Below, one piece after another: positions 47,210 through 56,907 of a DNA stretch of 64,000 nucleotides. The position numbers and the translations under genes were made by a program. The notes beneath the pieces were generated by a model. That model was not told the DNA's origin. It searched no databases and saw only the letters and a program-made list of their open reading frames with translations. Source of the stretch: Phyllobacterium trifolii (GTDB lineage: Bacteria > Pseudomonadota > Alphaproteobacteria > Rhizobiales > Rhizobiaceae); contig NZ_JACHXN010000002.1 of the NCBI RefSeq assembly GCF_014192095.1, positions 1 to 64,000 of the forward strand. The letters run 5' to 3'. The stretch's first letter is position 1, and the number at the start of each line of letters is the position of its first letter.

Positions 47210-47410
47210 TCATCTGTTGGCGGCTTCCGTCACGTCATTGGTGAAACTCGCGTACAGATCCTTCAACGATGTTCCGAGCGTACCTGCACCAACCATAATG
47301 CCTATGCTGATGATCGAGGCGATCAACGTGTATTCGATGGCTGTCGTGCCCGATCTATCCCGCACGAAATCTGCGAAGACGTCGAAGATGATCTTTACGG
47401 GTCGTCTCAT
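47210..47410 (-). CDS. Flp/PilA type IVb pilin
   Basis: A 66-residue pilin. The leader ends at Gly21, and the mature protein begins TTAIEYTLIASIISIGIMV, with the conserved Glu and Tyr at mature positions 5 and 6 (Glu26, Tyr27). It polymerises into the bundled Flp pilus used for surface attachment. It is the only Flp gene in the window. It is divergent from the plus-strand pilus genes at 47739. Confidence 0.95.
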   Translation of the reverse strand: MRRPVKIIFDVFADFVRDRSGTTAIEYTLIASIISIGIMVGAGTLGTSLKDLYASFTNDVTEAANR

Positions 47411-47738
47411 GTCGAACTCGCTCGTGCCTCTGGCGTCACTGAATACTCATGGAAAGTAGGTGCCGCTCATTGCATTCGGCTTAAGAAATACCGTTACGAA
47501 AATGTAAACCACCATGAAACCTTAAATCACGTCACCAGAGGATGAAAAATACCGGTCCGATTTGGTATAAATTCTAACTATACTGTTTCTACAAATCTAA
47601 CCGCCCCCGCGAGTCTCGTCGGCGAAGGCGCAGCGGAACGGCCGCCTCGCATATACTTTCATTATCTATTTGAAGATTTAAGCTTTCCTTCACCAATCCC
47701 CGCCATGGTTAACCGAACAATTTTCGAAGGGCTATCCT
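47411..47738. other. Divergent promoter region between flp and the plus-strand pilus genes
   Basis: A 328-bp region without a gene. It must hold the flp promoter (minus strand) and the promoter of the 47739 gene. It is AT-rich in the middle (47500-47600) with scattered TTAA tetramers, one just before the plus-strand gene (47710), but no exact CtrA site. AAGG precedes the ATG at 47739. Confidence 0.5.
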
Positions 47739-48182
47739 ATGGTTCACGTCAGAAGCCGAAGCATCCGTTCCTGTGTCCTCACAACGGTGCTGACCCTGGC
47801 TGCAGTTTTGTCGGTTGCGCCGGCAACGCAGGCCGATACCGGCATCCACATCGTGATGAACCAGGCAAGAATCCTCAAACTCGCCCGTCCAGCCGATACG
47901 GTGGTCGTTGGAGACCCGGAGATTGCCGATGCGGTGGTCAAGGATTCGCGTACGGTCGTTCTAACAGGCAAGGGTTTTGGCATCACCAATATCGTCATCA
48001 TCGATGCGGACGGCGCTGCTATCGTCGATGACCAGGTCATGGTCAGCCGTAGTGTCGCCAATACGACCCGCGTCTATCGCCGGGCCTATGTCCAGACGCT
48101 TTCGTGCACCCCCTATTGCGAGACCGCGCAGAAAACCGCTGCCGAGAAGGCATCCGACGCGCAAATCGGCGGCGGCGGCTAG
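47739..48182 (+). CDS. Stand-alone pilus assembly N-domain protein
   Basis: A 147-residue exported protein with a signal peptide (about 1-33, ending ATQA-DTGIH) and a single T2SS/T3SS pilus N-domain: ILKLARPADTVVVGDPEIAD and KDSRTVVLTGKGFGITNIVI. This matches the first domain of the secretin CpaC but has no barrel. The C-terminus has a Cys pair (CTPYC) and a Gly end. It could cap or gate the secretin, or be a periplasmic adaptor. First gene of the plus-strand pilus group. Confidence 0.85.
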   Translation: MVHVRSRSIRSCVLTTVLTLAAVLSVAPATQADTGIHIVMNQARILKLARPADTVVVGDPEIADAVVKDSRTVVLTGKGFGITNIVIIDADGAAIVDDQVMVSRSVANTTRVYRRAYVQTLSCTPYCETAQKTAAEKASDAQIGGGG

Positions 48183-48303
48183 GTCGACGCGGGATAGGGT
48201 TGAGAAAAAGTAAATCCATTGCCAGCAATTTGCCGTTGTCCCCAAACGAGATTCTAATATCTGATGTGTAAGAGTTCCTTCGGGCTAATTGCGCGGGGAA
48301 ACT

Positions 48304-48894
48304 ATGTTCGGGAAAATCCACAAATTTTTTGGCACTCGAGACACTGCCGAAGCGAATGATCGGCCGAGGAGCACGCGACGGTCTACCGCGGCGCGGTTCT
48401 TCGCCAACAAGCGTGGTACGGTTGCAATCGAATTCGCGATGATAGCGTTGCCCTTCTTCCTGCTAATCTTTGCTGTGATCGAGGTGAGCCTGAGTTTTAC
48501 AGCCCAGCAGGTCATGGCGAACGCAACGGACGATATTGCACGCCAGCTACGCACCGGTGAGATCAAGACCCTCAATCTGACTCAGCTGAAGCAAATGGTT
48601 TGCACCAGACTGCTGATGCCGGCGGCGAACTGTCCCGACCTGGTTGTGGATTTGCGCACCTACACCACCTTCGCCCTCGTTCCGAAAACGATCCCGCTCA
48701 AGACAGGTGGCGATGTCAATTCGACTGGATTCAAGAGCGCACCGGGCGGCGCCAGCACGATCAACCAGCTGCGCGTCTTTTATCGCTGGCCGATTTTTAC
48801 CGATCTCATGAAACCTCGCATCGCCACCATCGATGGAACAGGAAAGATACTGCTTTTCTCGTCCGCGACCTGGAGAAACGAACCCTATCTCTGA
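48304..48894 (+). CDS. TadE-like minor pseudopilin
   Basis: A 196-residue protein with an N-terminal cytoplasmic tail, the leader-like site KRGTVAIEFAMIALPFFLLI (Gly followed by a membrane helix with Glu), and an extracytoplasmic domain with a Cys pair (MVCTRLLMPAANCPD). It is processed by CpaA and needed for pilus or adhesin assembly. GGGG lies five bases before the ATG 48304. The longer frame starts at 48289. Confidence 0.88.
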   Translation: MFGKIHKFFGTRDTAEANDRPRSTRRSTAARFFANKRGTVAIEFAMIALPFFLLIFAVIEVSLSFTAQQVMANATDDIARQLRTGEIKTLNLTQLKQMVCTRLLMPAANCPDLVVDLRTYTTFALVPKTIPLKTGGDVNSTGFKSAPGGASTINQLRVFYRWPIFTDLMKPRIATIDGTGKILLFSSATWRNEPYL

Positions 48895-48943
48895 ACCGGC
48901 ACCTTCAAACAAGCATTCCTTCATTCTTCCGAAAGTGTGACGC

Positions 48944-49561
48944 ATGGAAGCCTATAACAAACAAAAACCGACCGCAGTCTCGTTGCTGAAATGGATGCGG
49001 AGCTTTCTCCGTGATCGGCGCGGTGTCGCGGCGCTGGAGTTCGCCCTGATCGCGCCTGTCATGATCGCGCTCTATATGGGTAGCGTGGAGGCTACTGCGG
49101 GACTTGATCTCAACAAAAACCTCGGCCGTGCCACCAGCATGGTCGCAGATCTGGTTACTCAGCAACAGACCATCACCAAGGCGGATATCAAGAATATCAT
49201 GGATATCGGAACGGCGACGCTTCTGCCCTATACGCGCGACACGCCGCAGATCACCATCACCGCCATCGACATAAATGCAGCCAGTGTGGCGACAGTTGCG
49301 TGGTCAAGGCGCAAGGTCAATCTGATCTACTCGAAACCTTATGTGGCCGGAAGTGCAGTGGCTCTTGATCCAAATCTGCTGATCCCGAGTACGTCGGTGA
49401 TCCGGGTCGAGATGTCGATAGCCTATGTGCCGCTCATGGCCTTCTATATGAAGAATGTGATCACGAAAGCAAACGGCACTTCGGCGATCGGAATAACCAT
49501 GCCCAAGACCGCCTACGGACGCGTGCGGCAGGGAGAATCAGTCGCCTGTTCAGACTGCTGA
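48944..49561 (+). CDS. TadE/TadG-like minor pseudopilin
   Basis: A 205-residue protein with the same design: cytoplasmic tail, leader site RRGVAALEFALIAPVMIALY, then an extracellular domain of about 150 residues. The Gly-xx-x-Leu-Glu-Phe pattern marks it as a TadE-family substrate of CpaA. It follows the first TadE-like gene by 49 bases. No large von Willebrand (TadG) gene is present in this locus. Confidence 0.88.
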   Translation: MEAYNKQKPTAVSLLKWMRSFLRDRRGVAALEFALIAPVMIALYMGSVEATAGLDLNKNLGRATSMVADLVTQQQTITKADIKNIMDIGTATLLPYTRDTPQITITAIDINAASVATVAWSRRKVNLIYSKPYVAGSAVALDPNLLIPSTSVIRVEMSIAYVPLMAFYMKNVITKANGTSAIGITMPKTAYGRVRQGESVACSDC

Positions 49562-49626
49562 TCGCAGACATTTGTCATTGCGCAAAGTTTCACCTATCTG
49601 TGGGAACAACCCTATCGGAGTGAGGC

Positions 49627-50871
49627 ATGTCTCGCGCTTTCCTTTTTGTACTCGATTCCTTTGGTATCGGCGGGGCGCCAGATGCAAAGGCGTTCGGGGA
49701 TGAAGGTTCAAATACATTCGGTCATATCGTCGAAGCCTGCGCAGCCGGGGCCGGCGATCGAGCCGGACTGCGTTCCGGTCCACTCCACCTGCCTAACCTG
49801 AAGGCACTCGGTCTCTTCCACGCCGCCAATCTCGCGTCAGATCTTCCGTTCCCTTCGGAGCCGCTCGCTCCGTCCGCACTATGGGGTGCAGCGGAAGAAG
49901 TATCCAGAGGCAAGGACACGCCGTCCGGCCATTGGGAGATTGCCGGCGTGCCGGTTACGTTCAACTGGGGCTATTTCCCCCAGAAAATTCCGACCTTTCC
50001 CGACAGTCTCGTAGCAGATGCCATGCAACGTGCGCAGATACCTGGCATCCTCGGCAACAAACACGCATCGGGGACGGACATCATCGATGAATATGGTGAG
50101 GAGCATATCCGCACGGGCAAGCCCATATTCTACACGTCGACCGATTCCGTCATCCAGATTGCCGCGCATGAAGTGCATTTTGGTTTGGACCGGCTCTATG
50201 AACTCTGCGCTATTCTTCGCGAGCTTGTCGATCCGCTCAATATTGGCCGCGTCATCGCAAGGCCTTTTATCGGAAACACCCAAGCAACCTTCACGCGGAC
50301 CGGCAATCGCCGCGATTATTCTGTCCCGCCGCCGGAGCCGACATTGCTGGACCGGCTGACAGACGCGGGCCGCATGGTGATCGCCATCGGCAAGATCGGT
50401 GATATCTATGCTCATCGGGGCGTTGGCCAGGTGCGCAAGGCCAATGGCAATATGGCGCTCTTCGATGAAACGCTGGTTGCCATGGACGACGCACAGGACG
50501 GCGATCTGGTCTTCACCAATTTCGTCGATTTCGACATGCTCTATGGCCATAGACGTGACGTACCCGGGTACGCGGCAGCGCTGGAAGCCTTCGACCGGCG
50601 GCTGCCGGAGGCATTGGCCAAACTGCGTCTGGGCGATCTTATGGTTCTCACTGCAGATCACGGCTGCGACCCGACCTATAAGGGAACTGATCATACGCGC
50701 GAACGTGTGCCTGTCCTCTGCTACGGTCCAGACCTTCCCCACGCCTCATTCGGCATTCGCCCGACCTTCGCCGATATTGGAGAAACGGTCGCCGCCCATC
50801 TCGGTATCGCGCCGGGCTTGCATGGCAAGAGTTTCCTGAAGGGAACCGGAGACCTCTCTCCAAATGCCTGA
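49627..50871 (+). CDS. deoB: Phosphopentomutase
   Basis: A 414-residue metal-dependent mutase of the alkaline phosphatase superfamily: [20 protein letters not shown] at the start (metal Asp), the active-site Thr region [13 protein letters not shown], and the metal ligands near [18 protein letters not shown]. It interconverts ribose (or deoxyribose) 1- and 5-phosphate in nucleoside salvage. Overlaps mutM by 8 bases. Confidence 0.95.
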   Translation: MSRAFLFVLDSFGIGGAPDAKAFGDEGSNTFGHIVEACAAGAGDRAGLRSGPLHLPNLKALGLFHAANLASDLPFPSEPLAPSALWGAAEEVSRGKDTPSGHWEIAGVPVTFNWGYFPQKIPTFPDSLVADAMQRAQIPGILGNKHASGTDIIDEYGEEHIRTGKPIFYTSTDSVIQIAAHEVHFGLDRLYELCAILRELVDPLNIGRVIARPFIGNTQATFTRTGNRRDYSVPPPEPTLLDRLTDAGRMVIAIGKIGDIYAHRGVGQVRKANGNMALFDETLVAMDDAQDGDLVFTNFVDFDMLYGHRRDVPGYAAALEAFDRRLPEALAKLRLGDLMVLTADHGCDPTYKGTDHTRERVPVLCYGPDLPHASFGIRPTFADIGETVAAHLGIAPGLHGKSFLKGTGDLSPNA

Positions 50872-51754
50872 GTTACCAGAAGTTGAGACGGTCAAACGCG
50901 GACTGCAGCCGGTCATGGAGGGCTCGACGATCCTTGCCGTCGATCAAAATCGTCCCGATCTGCGCTTTCCTTTCCCCGAACAGTTTGCCAAGCGGCTGAC
51001 AGGTCGTCACATCGTGGCGCTCGAACGACGCGCCAAATATCTGATTGCGCATCTCGATGACGGTCTTGGCCTGATCAGCCATCTCGGCATGTCCGGCTCC
51101 TACCGTATCGAACATGAGGATGGCAGCAATATGCCTGGTGCCTTCCACCATGACCGGTCGAAAAACGCGGCCCACGATCATGTCGTATTGCATTTGGACA
51201 CCAAGGACGGCAAGCGACGCATCATCTACAACGACCCGCGACGCTTCGGGTTTATGTTGTTCTCCGAACCCGGCAAGCTCAATGCGCATCCGCTAATCAA
51301 GGATCTCGGCACCGAACCGACAGGCAACCGTCTGGACGGGTCGCTTCTGGCGAAGTTGTTTGCAAACAAGGCCGCCCCGTTGAAAGCGGCGCTGCTCGAT
51401 CAGAAGCTCATAGCCGGTCTCGGCAACATATATGTGTGCGAAGCGTTATGGCGGGCTGAACTTTCGCCATCGCGTATGGCCGGGAGCATATCAGGCGAGA
51501 ACAGCACAGCCACGGACATGTCCAGACGTCTTGCCACTTCGATTCGCTCTGTCATCGGCGACGCGATCAACGCGGGCGGATCGAGCCTCAAGGACTACAG
51601 GCAAGCCGACGGCGCTCTTGGCTACTTCCAGCACTCCTTTTCCGTTTACGACCGGGAAGGTCAGCCTTGCCCGCGCAAGGGCTGCCATGGCACGGTGACA
51701 CGCATGGTTCAGAGCGGGCGTTCGACGTTTTACTGTCCCGTCTGTCAGCAATGA
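50864..51754 (+). CDS. mutM: Formamidopyrimidine-DNA glycosylase
   Basis: A 296-residue Fpg. The N-terminal catalytic [13 protein letters not shown] (Pro after Met is the active nucleophile), the H2TH region ([19 protein letters not shown]) and the C-terminal zinc finger with CPRKGC and YCPVC are all intact. It removes 8-oxoguanine and formamidopyrimidines. The ATG overlaps the deoB stop. Confidence 0.97.
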   Translation: MPELPEVETVKRGLQPVMEGSTILAVDQNRPDLRFPFPEQFAKRLTGRHIVALERRAKYLIAHLDDGLGLISHLGMSGSYRIEHEDGSNMPGAFHHDRSKNAAHDHVVLHLDTKDGKRRIIYNDPRRFGFMLFSEPGKLNAHPLIKDLGTEPTGNRLDGSLLAKLFANKAAPLKAALLDQKLIAGLGNIYVCEALWRAELSPSRMAGSISGENSTATDMSRRLATSIRSVIGDAINAGGSSLKDYRQADGALGYFQHSFSVYDREGQPCPRKGCHGTVTRMVQSGRSTFYCPVCQQ

Positions 51755-51769
51755 TTTGGAGGAGTTCGG

Positions 51770-52543
51770 ATGACTTACGAAAACATCATCGTCGAGACGC
51801 GCGAAAAGGTCGGCTTCATTCAACTCAATCGCCCCAAAGCGCTCAACGCCTTGAACTCAGCGTTATTGGCCGAACTTGCCGAAGCGCTTGAGGCTTTTGA
51901 TAAGGATAACACCATCGGCGCCATAGTGCTCACCGGTTCGGAAAAGGCCTTTGCAGCGGGCGCTGATATCAAGGAGATGCAAACGCTGGAGTTCGCCGAC
52001 GCCTATCTTGGCGACTATTTCAGCGAATGGGAGCGGGTAACGCGGTTGCGCAAGCCACTGATCGCCGCCGTCGCCGGCTATGCGCTCGGGGGCGGCTGCG
52101 AACTGGCGATGATGTGCGACTTCATTATTGCCGCCGATAACGCAAAATTCGGCCAGCCGGAAATCACACTCGGCGTCATGCCTGGCATGGGGGGGTCGCA
52201 GCGACTCACCCGTTTTGTTGGCAAGTCGAAATCCATGGACATGTGCCTGACCGGGCGCATGATGGATGCCAACGAGGCGGAGCGCAGCGGGTTGGTCTCA
52301 CGCGTGGTGCCCGCCAATGAACTGATCGACGAAGCCATGAAGGTCGCCGCGAAAATTGCATCTTTCTCCTTGCCCGTCGTCATGATGACCAAGGAGACCA
52401 TTAACCGTGCCTACGAAACGACGCTCGCAGAAGGCTTGAGGTTCGAACGGCGTGTGTTTCATTCCATGTTCGCGCTTGAGGATCAACGCGAGGGAATGAA
52501 CGCCTTTGCGGAAAAACGCACGCCGGATTTCAAAAACCGGTAA
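51770..52543 (+). CDS. Enoyl-CoA hydratase
   Basis: A 257-residue crotonase-family hydratase. The oxyanion hole is formed by [11 protein letters not shown] and [14 protein letters not shown]; the two catalytic glutamates lie in GGGCELAM and [13 protein letters not shown]. It hydrates trans-2-enoyl-CoA in fatty acid oxidation. GGAG lies before the ATG. Sixteen bases separate it from mutM, so they may be co-transcribed; the pairing is common in this order. Confidence 0.92.
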   Translation: MTYENIIVETREKVGFIQLNRPKALNALNSALLAELAEALEAFDKDNTIGAIVLTGSEKAFAAGADIKEMQTLEFADAYLGDYFSEWERVTRLRKPLIAAVAGYALGGGCELAMMCDFIIAADNAKFGQPEITLGVMPGMGGSQRLTRFVGKSKSMDMCLTGRMMDANEAERSGLVSRVVPANELIDEAMKVAAKIASFSLPVVMMTKETINRAYETTLAEGLRFERRVFHSMFALEDQREGMNAFAEKRTPDFKNR

Positions 52544-52687
52544 GGGCAAAATCGCGTAGATTCCAAGTTGACGCAAAAGCAAACGTCATCTATAAGCCCG
52601 ACAACGTTCGGTGGCCTCTTGGCCGCCCTATTATTTTGTGACGGCCGCTTTAACGCTGCCGATTAGCTGACAGAAAAGAGAGGCAAC

Positions 52688-52954
52688 ATGGCCAACACTC
52701 CTTCGGCCAAAAAAGCGGCGCGTAAGATCGAAGCCCGCACCGAAGTAAACAAGTCCCGCCGCTCCCGCGTGCGCACCTTCCTTCGCAAGTTCGAAGATGC
52801 GGTAGCAAGCGGTGATCAGGCAGCCGCTTCCATCGCCTTCAAGGCGGTTGAACCGGAAGTGATGCGTGCTGCATCGAAGGGTGTCTTTCACAAGAATACC
52901 GCTTCGCGCAAGGTGTCCCGCCTGTCGGCTCGCCTGAAGAGCATGTCGGCCTGA
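52688..52954 (+). CDS. rpsT: 30S ribosomal protein S20
   Basis: An 88-residue S20, starting [20 protein letters not shown] and ending [19 protein letters not shown]. Lys/Arg-rich, helical, binds 16S rRNA. GAGAGG lies before the ATG. Followed by a strong terminator. Confidence 0.97.
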   Translation: MANTPSAKKAARKIEARTEVNKSRRSRVRTFLRKFEDAVASGDQAAASIAFKAVEPEVMRAASKGVFHKNTASRKVSRLSARLKSMSA

Positions 52955-52980
52955 TCAACGTGTTATTTTTATATATGAAG

Positions 52981-53008
52981 ACCCGGCTGCTCGTTAGCCG
53001 GGTTTTTT
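52981..53008 (+). terminator. Rho-independent terminator after rpsT
   Basis: ACCCGGCT (52981-52988), 7-base loop, AGCCGGGT (52996-53003), then TTTTTT. Confidence 0.92.
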
Positions 53009-53783
53009 GTTTTGAGTGATTCTGTGGGAATAAATTCGTTTCCCAAGGAAAAGATCGTGGCTTATCAAAACCATGACATATGGCGGTCACAAACTCGCTA
53101 GGACAAAAAGCGTCAATCATCAATTTGCTTTTGTTTTCAATGGGTTATAGAAGGTAGTCGTTACGGCGTGAAGCGGGCGCGGAGAATCTCCCGCCTCAGC
53201 CTCTGTCAAGCGATAATTTAATATTTTTTTTTGCCAACATGAGTCCGCACTGCAACAAAATGTACAGCCCAAAAAAGGCTTTGAATCAGAACGATTTTTC
53301 CTCTTTGTCTCAAAGACTGTTAAAAAAAAAGCAAAATCGTTAACCTTTAATTCATCAAAAAACCCTTGGGGCGCACTTGCCCTTCCTGCAAAGGTTTTTG
53401 TAAGGTCCAGACATCGAAGGGGTGGGCAGAAACCCATTTAACAGGCTTAGTAAATGTAGGGTCGGGCGCAGATTTTATTGTTTGCGTGACGGGTAGATTT
53501 TGTCAGTACTCAAATCTTACGATTTGAGTTGTTTCAAAAACAAGAGCGAGTCGACGACGCTGGCGAGAGCCGGGCGAGAGTTTTACTGCGCCTAAACTGA
53601 GAGGGATGCGAACGTGGTAGTTATACATATTCTGGACCAGATTTATTCAGTCCGGCACTGCGTTATCGCTGAGACCTCTACCCTTTAGCTTTTAGACTGT
53701 TCGGGCTTACCACTGGGGCGGTTGGCCGGAATTCATTTTGCAAAATACGGGCGTGACCCGAACGACAATATCAGGATGAGGCG
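53009..53783 (+). other. AT-rich leader and promoter region of dnaA
   Basis: A 775-bp region with no convincing gene. It has long A and T tracts (about 53216-53232 and 53324-53333), a perfect hairpin ACTCAAATC-TTAC-GATTTGAGT (53508-53529), and five GANTC sites (CcrM methylation, near 53019, 53184, 53240, 53283 and 53551). No TTATCCACA DnaA box was found, so origin function is not supported by sequence. The dnaA promoter must lie here; the hairpin or GANTC sites may modulate it. Confidence 0.5.
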
Positions 53784-55322
53784 ATGACAATGACCAGCGG
53801 AATAATGGAAAACGGCGCAAAGGCAGCCATGGTCCCGCTCCATATGGAAGGGGATAAAATGGACACGGCCAGCAGCCAGGGGGAGCTGATTTTTGAGCGC
53901 GTCAAGCTCAAGCTGAAAGCGAAACTCGGAAGCGAGGTTTATTCGAGCTGGTTCGGCCGCCTGAAACTGGATGAGACATCAAAGAGCATCGTTCGCCTGT
54001 CGGTTCCGACCGCCTTCCTGCGTTCGTGGATCAACAATCACTACTGCGACATGATCACTGCCCTCTGGCGTGAAGAAGATGAGCAGACGCTCAAGGTTGA
54101 GATCGTTTTCCGCAGCGCCAGCCGCGCCACCCGCCCGGCTTGCGATACGGAAACCACGGTGCGCGCCGACAGCCGTGCCCTCCTTCGCGAAAAGCCCGTC
54201 TTTCCGGTCGGCAACACCACGCAGGACAAGAAGGCGCCTACGCATTTTGTCGACCGCGCCCAAAATTCCGTCTTCGGTTCGCCGCTCGACCCGCGCTATA
54301 CATTCGACACCTTTGTCGATGGCACACCCAACCGCGTTGCGCTTGCTGCTGCGCGCACGATTGCTGACGCAGGCGCCAGCGCTGTCCGCTTCAATCCGCT
54401 GTTCATTCACGCCTCTGTCGGTCTCGGCAAAACGCACCTCTTGCAAGCAATTGCCGCTGAAGCGTTGAAGCGTCCAGAGCGTGCCCGTGTCGTGTATCTC
54501 ACCGCCGAATATTTCATGTGGCGCTTTGCCACCGCCATCCGCGACAACAACGCATTGTCGTTCAAGGAACAGCTCCGCGACATCGATCTGCTGATCATCG
54601 ACGACATGCAGTTTCTGCAGGGCAAGTCGATCCAGCACGAATTCTGCCATCTGATCAATACGCTGCTCGACAGCGCCAAGCAGGTCGTCGTGGCTGCGGA
54701 TCGCCCGCCGTCGGAATTGGAATCGCTTGATCCACGGGTTCGTTCGCGTCTTCAAGGCGGTGTCGCGCTTGAAATGATCTCGCCGGACTATGCGATGCGC
54801 CTCGAAATCCTGAAGCGCCGCCTTGTCGCCGCCCAGACGGAAGACCATTCGCTCGACATCTCGCCGGAAATTCTTGATCACGTTGCCCAGTCCGTCACCG
54901 GCAGCGGCCGCGAACTCGAAGGTGCATTCAATCAGCTCCTCTTCCGCCAGACATTCGAGCCTAATCTGTCAGTCGATCGCGTCGATGAACTCCTGAGCCA
55001 TCTGATGCGCGGCGGCGAAGCCAAGCGTATCCGCATAGAGGAGATCCAGCGGATCGTTGCTCGGCACTACAACGTGTCAAAGCAAGACCTTCTATCGAAC
55101 CGGCGCACGCGCACGATCGTTAAACCCCGTCAAATCGCTATGTATCTCGCAAAGACACTGACACCCCGTTCGCTGCCGGAAATTGGCCGCCGCTTCGGTG
55201 GCCGCGATCACACCACCGTTCTTCATGCGGTCCGCAAGATCGAGGATATCGTCGGCAAGGACCAGAAATTGTCGCAAGAGCTGGAGTTGCTCAAGCGTTT
55301 GATCAACGACCAAGCTCAATAG
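53784..55322 (+). CDS. dnaA: Chromosomal replication initiator protein DnaA
   Basis: A 512-residue DnaA. Domain I starts near residue 33 ([20 protein letters not shown]); domain III has Walker A GLGKTH (213-218) and Walker [11 protein letters not shown]; domain IV ends with the DnaA-box-binding signature [16 protein letters not shown]. The first 32 residues are an extra N-terminal tail with several Met; the ATG at 53784 has AGGATGAGG before it, but later ATGs are possible. It binds DnaA boxes at oriC and opens DNA. A long leader precedes it and dnaN and recF follow. Confidence 0.96.
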   Translation: MTMTSGIMENGAKAAMVPLHMEGDKMDTASSQGELIFERVKLKLKAKLGSEVYSSWFGRLKLDETSKSIVRLSVPTAFLRSWINNHYCDMITALWREEDEQTLKVEIVFRSASRATRPACDTETTVRADSRALLREKPVFPVGNTTQDKKAPTHFVDRAQNSVFGSPLDPRYTFDTFVDGTPNRVALAAARTIADAGASAVRFNPLFIHASVGLGKTHLLQAIAAEALKRPERARVVYLTAEYFMWRFATAIRDNNALSFKEQLRDIDLLIIDDMQFLQGKSIQHEFCHLINTLLDSAKQVVVAADRPPSELESLDPRVRSRLQGGVALEMISPDYAMRLEILKRRLVAAQTEDHSLDISPEILDHVAQSVTGSGRELEGAFNQLLFRQTFEPNLSVDRVDELLSHLMRGGEAKRIRIEEIQRIVARHYNVSKQDLLSNRRTRTIVKPRQIAMYLAKTLTPRSLPEIGRRFGGRDHTTVLHAVRKIEDIVGKDQKLSQELELLKRLINDQAQ

Positions 55323-55323
55323 T

Positions 55324-55380
55324 TTATCAACAGAAAGCCTGCGGTATGGTACGCTGATGCCAGCCGCAGACTTGCTTTTT
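55324..55380 (+). terminator. DnaA-box-like site and weak hairpin after dnaA
   Basis: Just after the stop, TTATCAACA (55324-55332) differs from the DnaA box by one base. Further on, CTGCGG (55339-55344) pairs with CCGCAG (55364-55369), followed by TTTTT (55376-55380). It may be a weak terminator or attenuator between dnaA and dnaN; both roles are uncertain. Confidence 0.3.
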
Positions 55381-55496
55381 GCGGTAAATATCTGCCAATT
55401 TGCCTGACCTTGGGAAAATTGCGTTTCCCTCACCAGAAAAGTGCGGCAAACCCGCGGTGCTTTGGCTGGAATTGAAGTCAGCGAGACCGGTTTATC

Positions 55497-56615
55497 ATGC
55501 GTGTAACTCTTGAACGTTCCAATCTTCTGAAGTCGCTCAACCATGTGCATCGTGTGGTCGAACGGCGTAACACCATTCCGATCCTGTCGAATGTTCTGTT
55601 GAACGCCGATGGCGCCAGCCTCGCCCTCAAGGCTACCGACCTTGATCTCGAAGTGACGGAAGCGACGGCGGCGCAGGTGGACCAGGCTGGCGCGACAACA
55701 GTTCCAGCGCATCTTCTCTACGATATCGTCCGCAAGCTGCCTGATGGCGCGGAAGTCTTGCTTGCAACCAATACCGACGGCAATTCCATGGCGGTTACCT
55801 CGGGCCGGTCGAGTTTCCGCCTGCAGTGTCTGCCGCAATCGGACTTTCCCGAGCTTACAGCCGGCTCCTTCACGCACACATTCCGCATGCCAGCGACCGC
55901 GCTGAAAGGCTTGATCGACCGGACACAATTCGCCATCTCCACTGAAGAGACCCGCTATTACCTCAACGGCATCTATTTGCATGCCATCGAGAGCGACGGC
56001 GCGCTGAAGCTGCGGGCAGTTGCTACTGATGGCCACCGCCTTGCCCGCGCCGAGCTTGAAGCTCCGTCGGGTGCTGAAGGCATGCCCGGCATCATCATTC
56101 CGCGTAAGACCGTCGCTGAACTGCAAAAGCTTGTCGATGACCCAGATATCGTCGTGACCGTTGAACTCTCGGAGACCAAAATCCGCTTCACGATTGGCTC
56201 GGTCGTCCTCACCTCCAAGTTGATCGACGGAACCTTCCCTGATTACCAGCGCGTCATTCCCTCCGGCAATGACAAGAAGCTGACAATCGACCGCCAAAGC
56301 TTTGCTTCCGCCGTCGATCGCGTCTCGACGATTTCGAGCGAGCGCGGCCGCGCCGTCAAGCTGACCATCGCGGATGGCCAGTTGACGCTCACCGTCAACA
56401 ATCCTGATTCCGGCAGTGCCACGGACGAGCTTGCCGCGGATTATGATTCAGATCCGATCGAGATCGGCTTCAATGCGAAGTATCTGCTCGATATTACGGC
56501 CCAGTTGACAGGATCAGAGGCGATTTTCATGCTGGCCGATGCAGGTTCGCCGACGCTGGTGCGTGATACGGGCGACGAAAATGCGCTGTATGTACTCATG
56601 CCAATGCGGGTATAG
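55497..56615 (+). CDS. dnaN: DNA polymerase III subunit beta (sliding clamp)
   Basis: A 372-residue clamp, three domains of about 120 residues. Starts MRVTLERSNLLKSLNHVHRV; contains ATDGHRLARAELEAPSGAEG in domain 2 and ends with the conserved clamp C-terminus YVLMPMRV that forms the partner-binding pocket. It encircles DNA and holds polymerase. It follows dnaA after 174 bases and precedes recF. Confidence 0.97.
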   Translation: MRVTLERSNLLKSLNHVHRVVERRNTIPILSNVLLNADGASLALKATDLDLEVTEATAAQVDQAGATTVPAHLLYDIVRKLPDGAEVLLATNTDGNSMAVTSGRSSFRLQCLPQSDFPELTAGSFTHTFRMPATALKGLIDRTQFAISTEETRYYLNGIYLHAIESDGALKLRAVATDGHRLARAELEAPSGAEGMPGIIIPRKTVAELQKLVDDPDIVVTVELSETKIRFTIGSVVLTSKLIDGTFPDYQRVIPSGNDKKLTIDRQSFASAVDRVSTISSERGRAVKLTIADGQLTLTVNNPDSGSATDELAADYDSDPIEIGFNAKYLLDITAQLTGSEAIFMLADAGSPTLVRDTGDENALYVLMPMRV

Positions 56616-56693
56616 CACCGCCAAGCATAGAGCGAGGTTCGACCATATTGAATCGTTCTGCCGAAGGGAATTCGTGGACAAGGTCAAGGGGTT

Positions 56694-56835
56694 TGGCGAG
56701 GCCGATGCCTTTCCATCGGACGATGCCGAAGCCCGATGGATTTGGCCCGAATTCACCCGGCCCTTCGGGTTTCCGGCTGGCGGACAACCACTTTGTCAGG
56801 CGGCATCGTCCGATGGATAAACATCGGCCTCGCCA
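56694..56835. repeat. 142-bp inverted-repeat element between dnaN and recF
   Basis: Two arms of about 35 bases (56694-56728 and 56801-56835) are inverted copies with three mismatches. The outer part is an exact 14-bp match (TGGCGAGGCCGATG), the inner part an exact 17-bp match (TCCATCGGACGATGCCG), separated by four mostly differing bases. The 72-bp centre holds a small hairpin ACCCG/CGGGT (56756-56770). It fills most of the 292-bp gap. It could be a mobile palindrome or an mRNA processing or stability structure. Confidence 0.8.
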
Positions 56836-56907
56836 CCTTTCGCGTGGATTGTCTCCCCATCCGAGGAAACAGAACTGGTTGAATATGATCGAATCTCGCT
56901 CTATCCC

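Noticed and set aside
53120..53437. A minus-strand open frame in the dnaA leader
   Set aside because: Low-complexity Phe/Lys/Ser composition from A/T tracts, no ribosome site and no family likeness.
53009..53783. Replication origin (oriC) upstream of dnaA
   Set aside because: No DnaA boxes found; in many Hyphomicrobiales oriC is away from dnaA. Kept only as a regulatory region.
55092..56297. A 401-codon open frame antisense to dnaA end and dnaN
   Set aside because: Shadow of two clearly real genes on the other strand.
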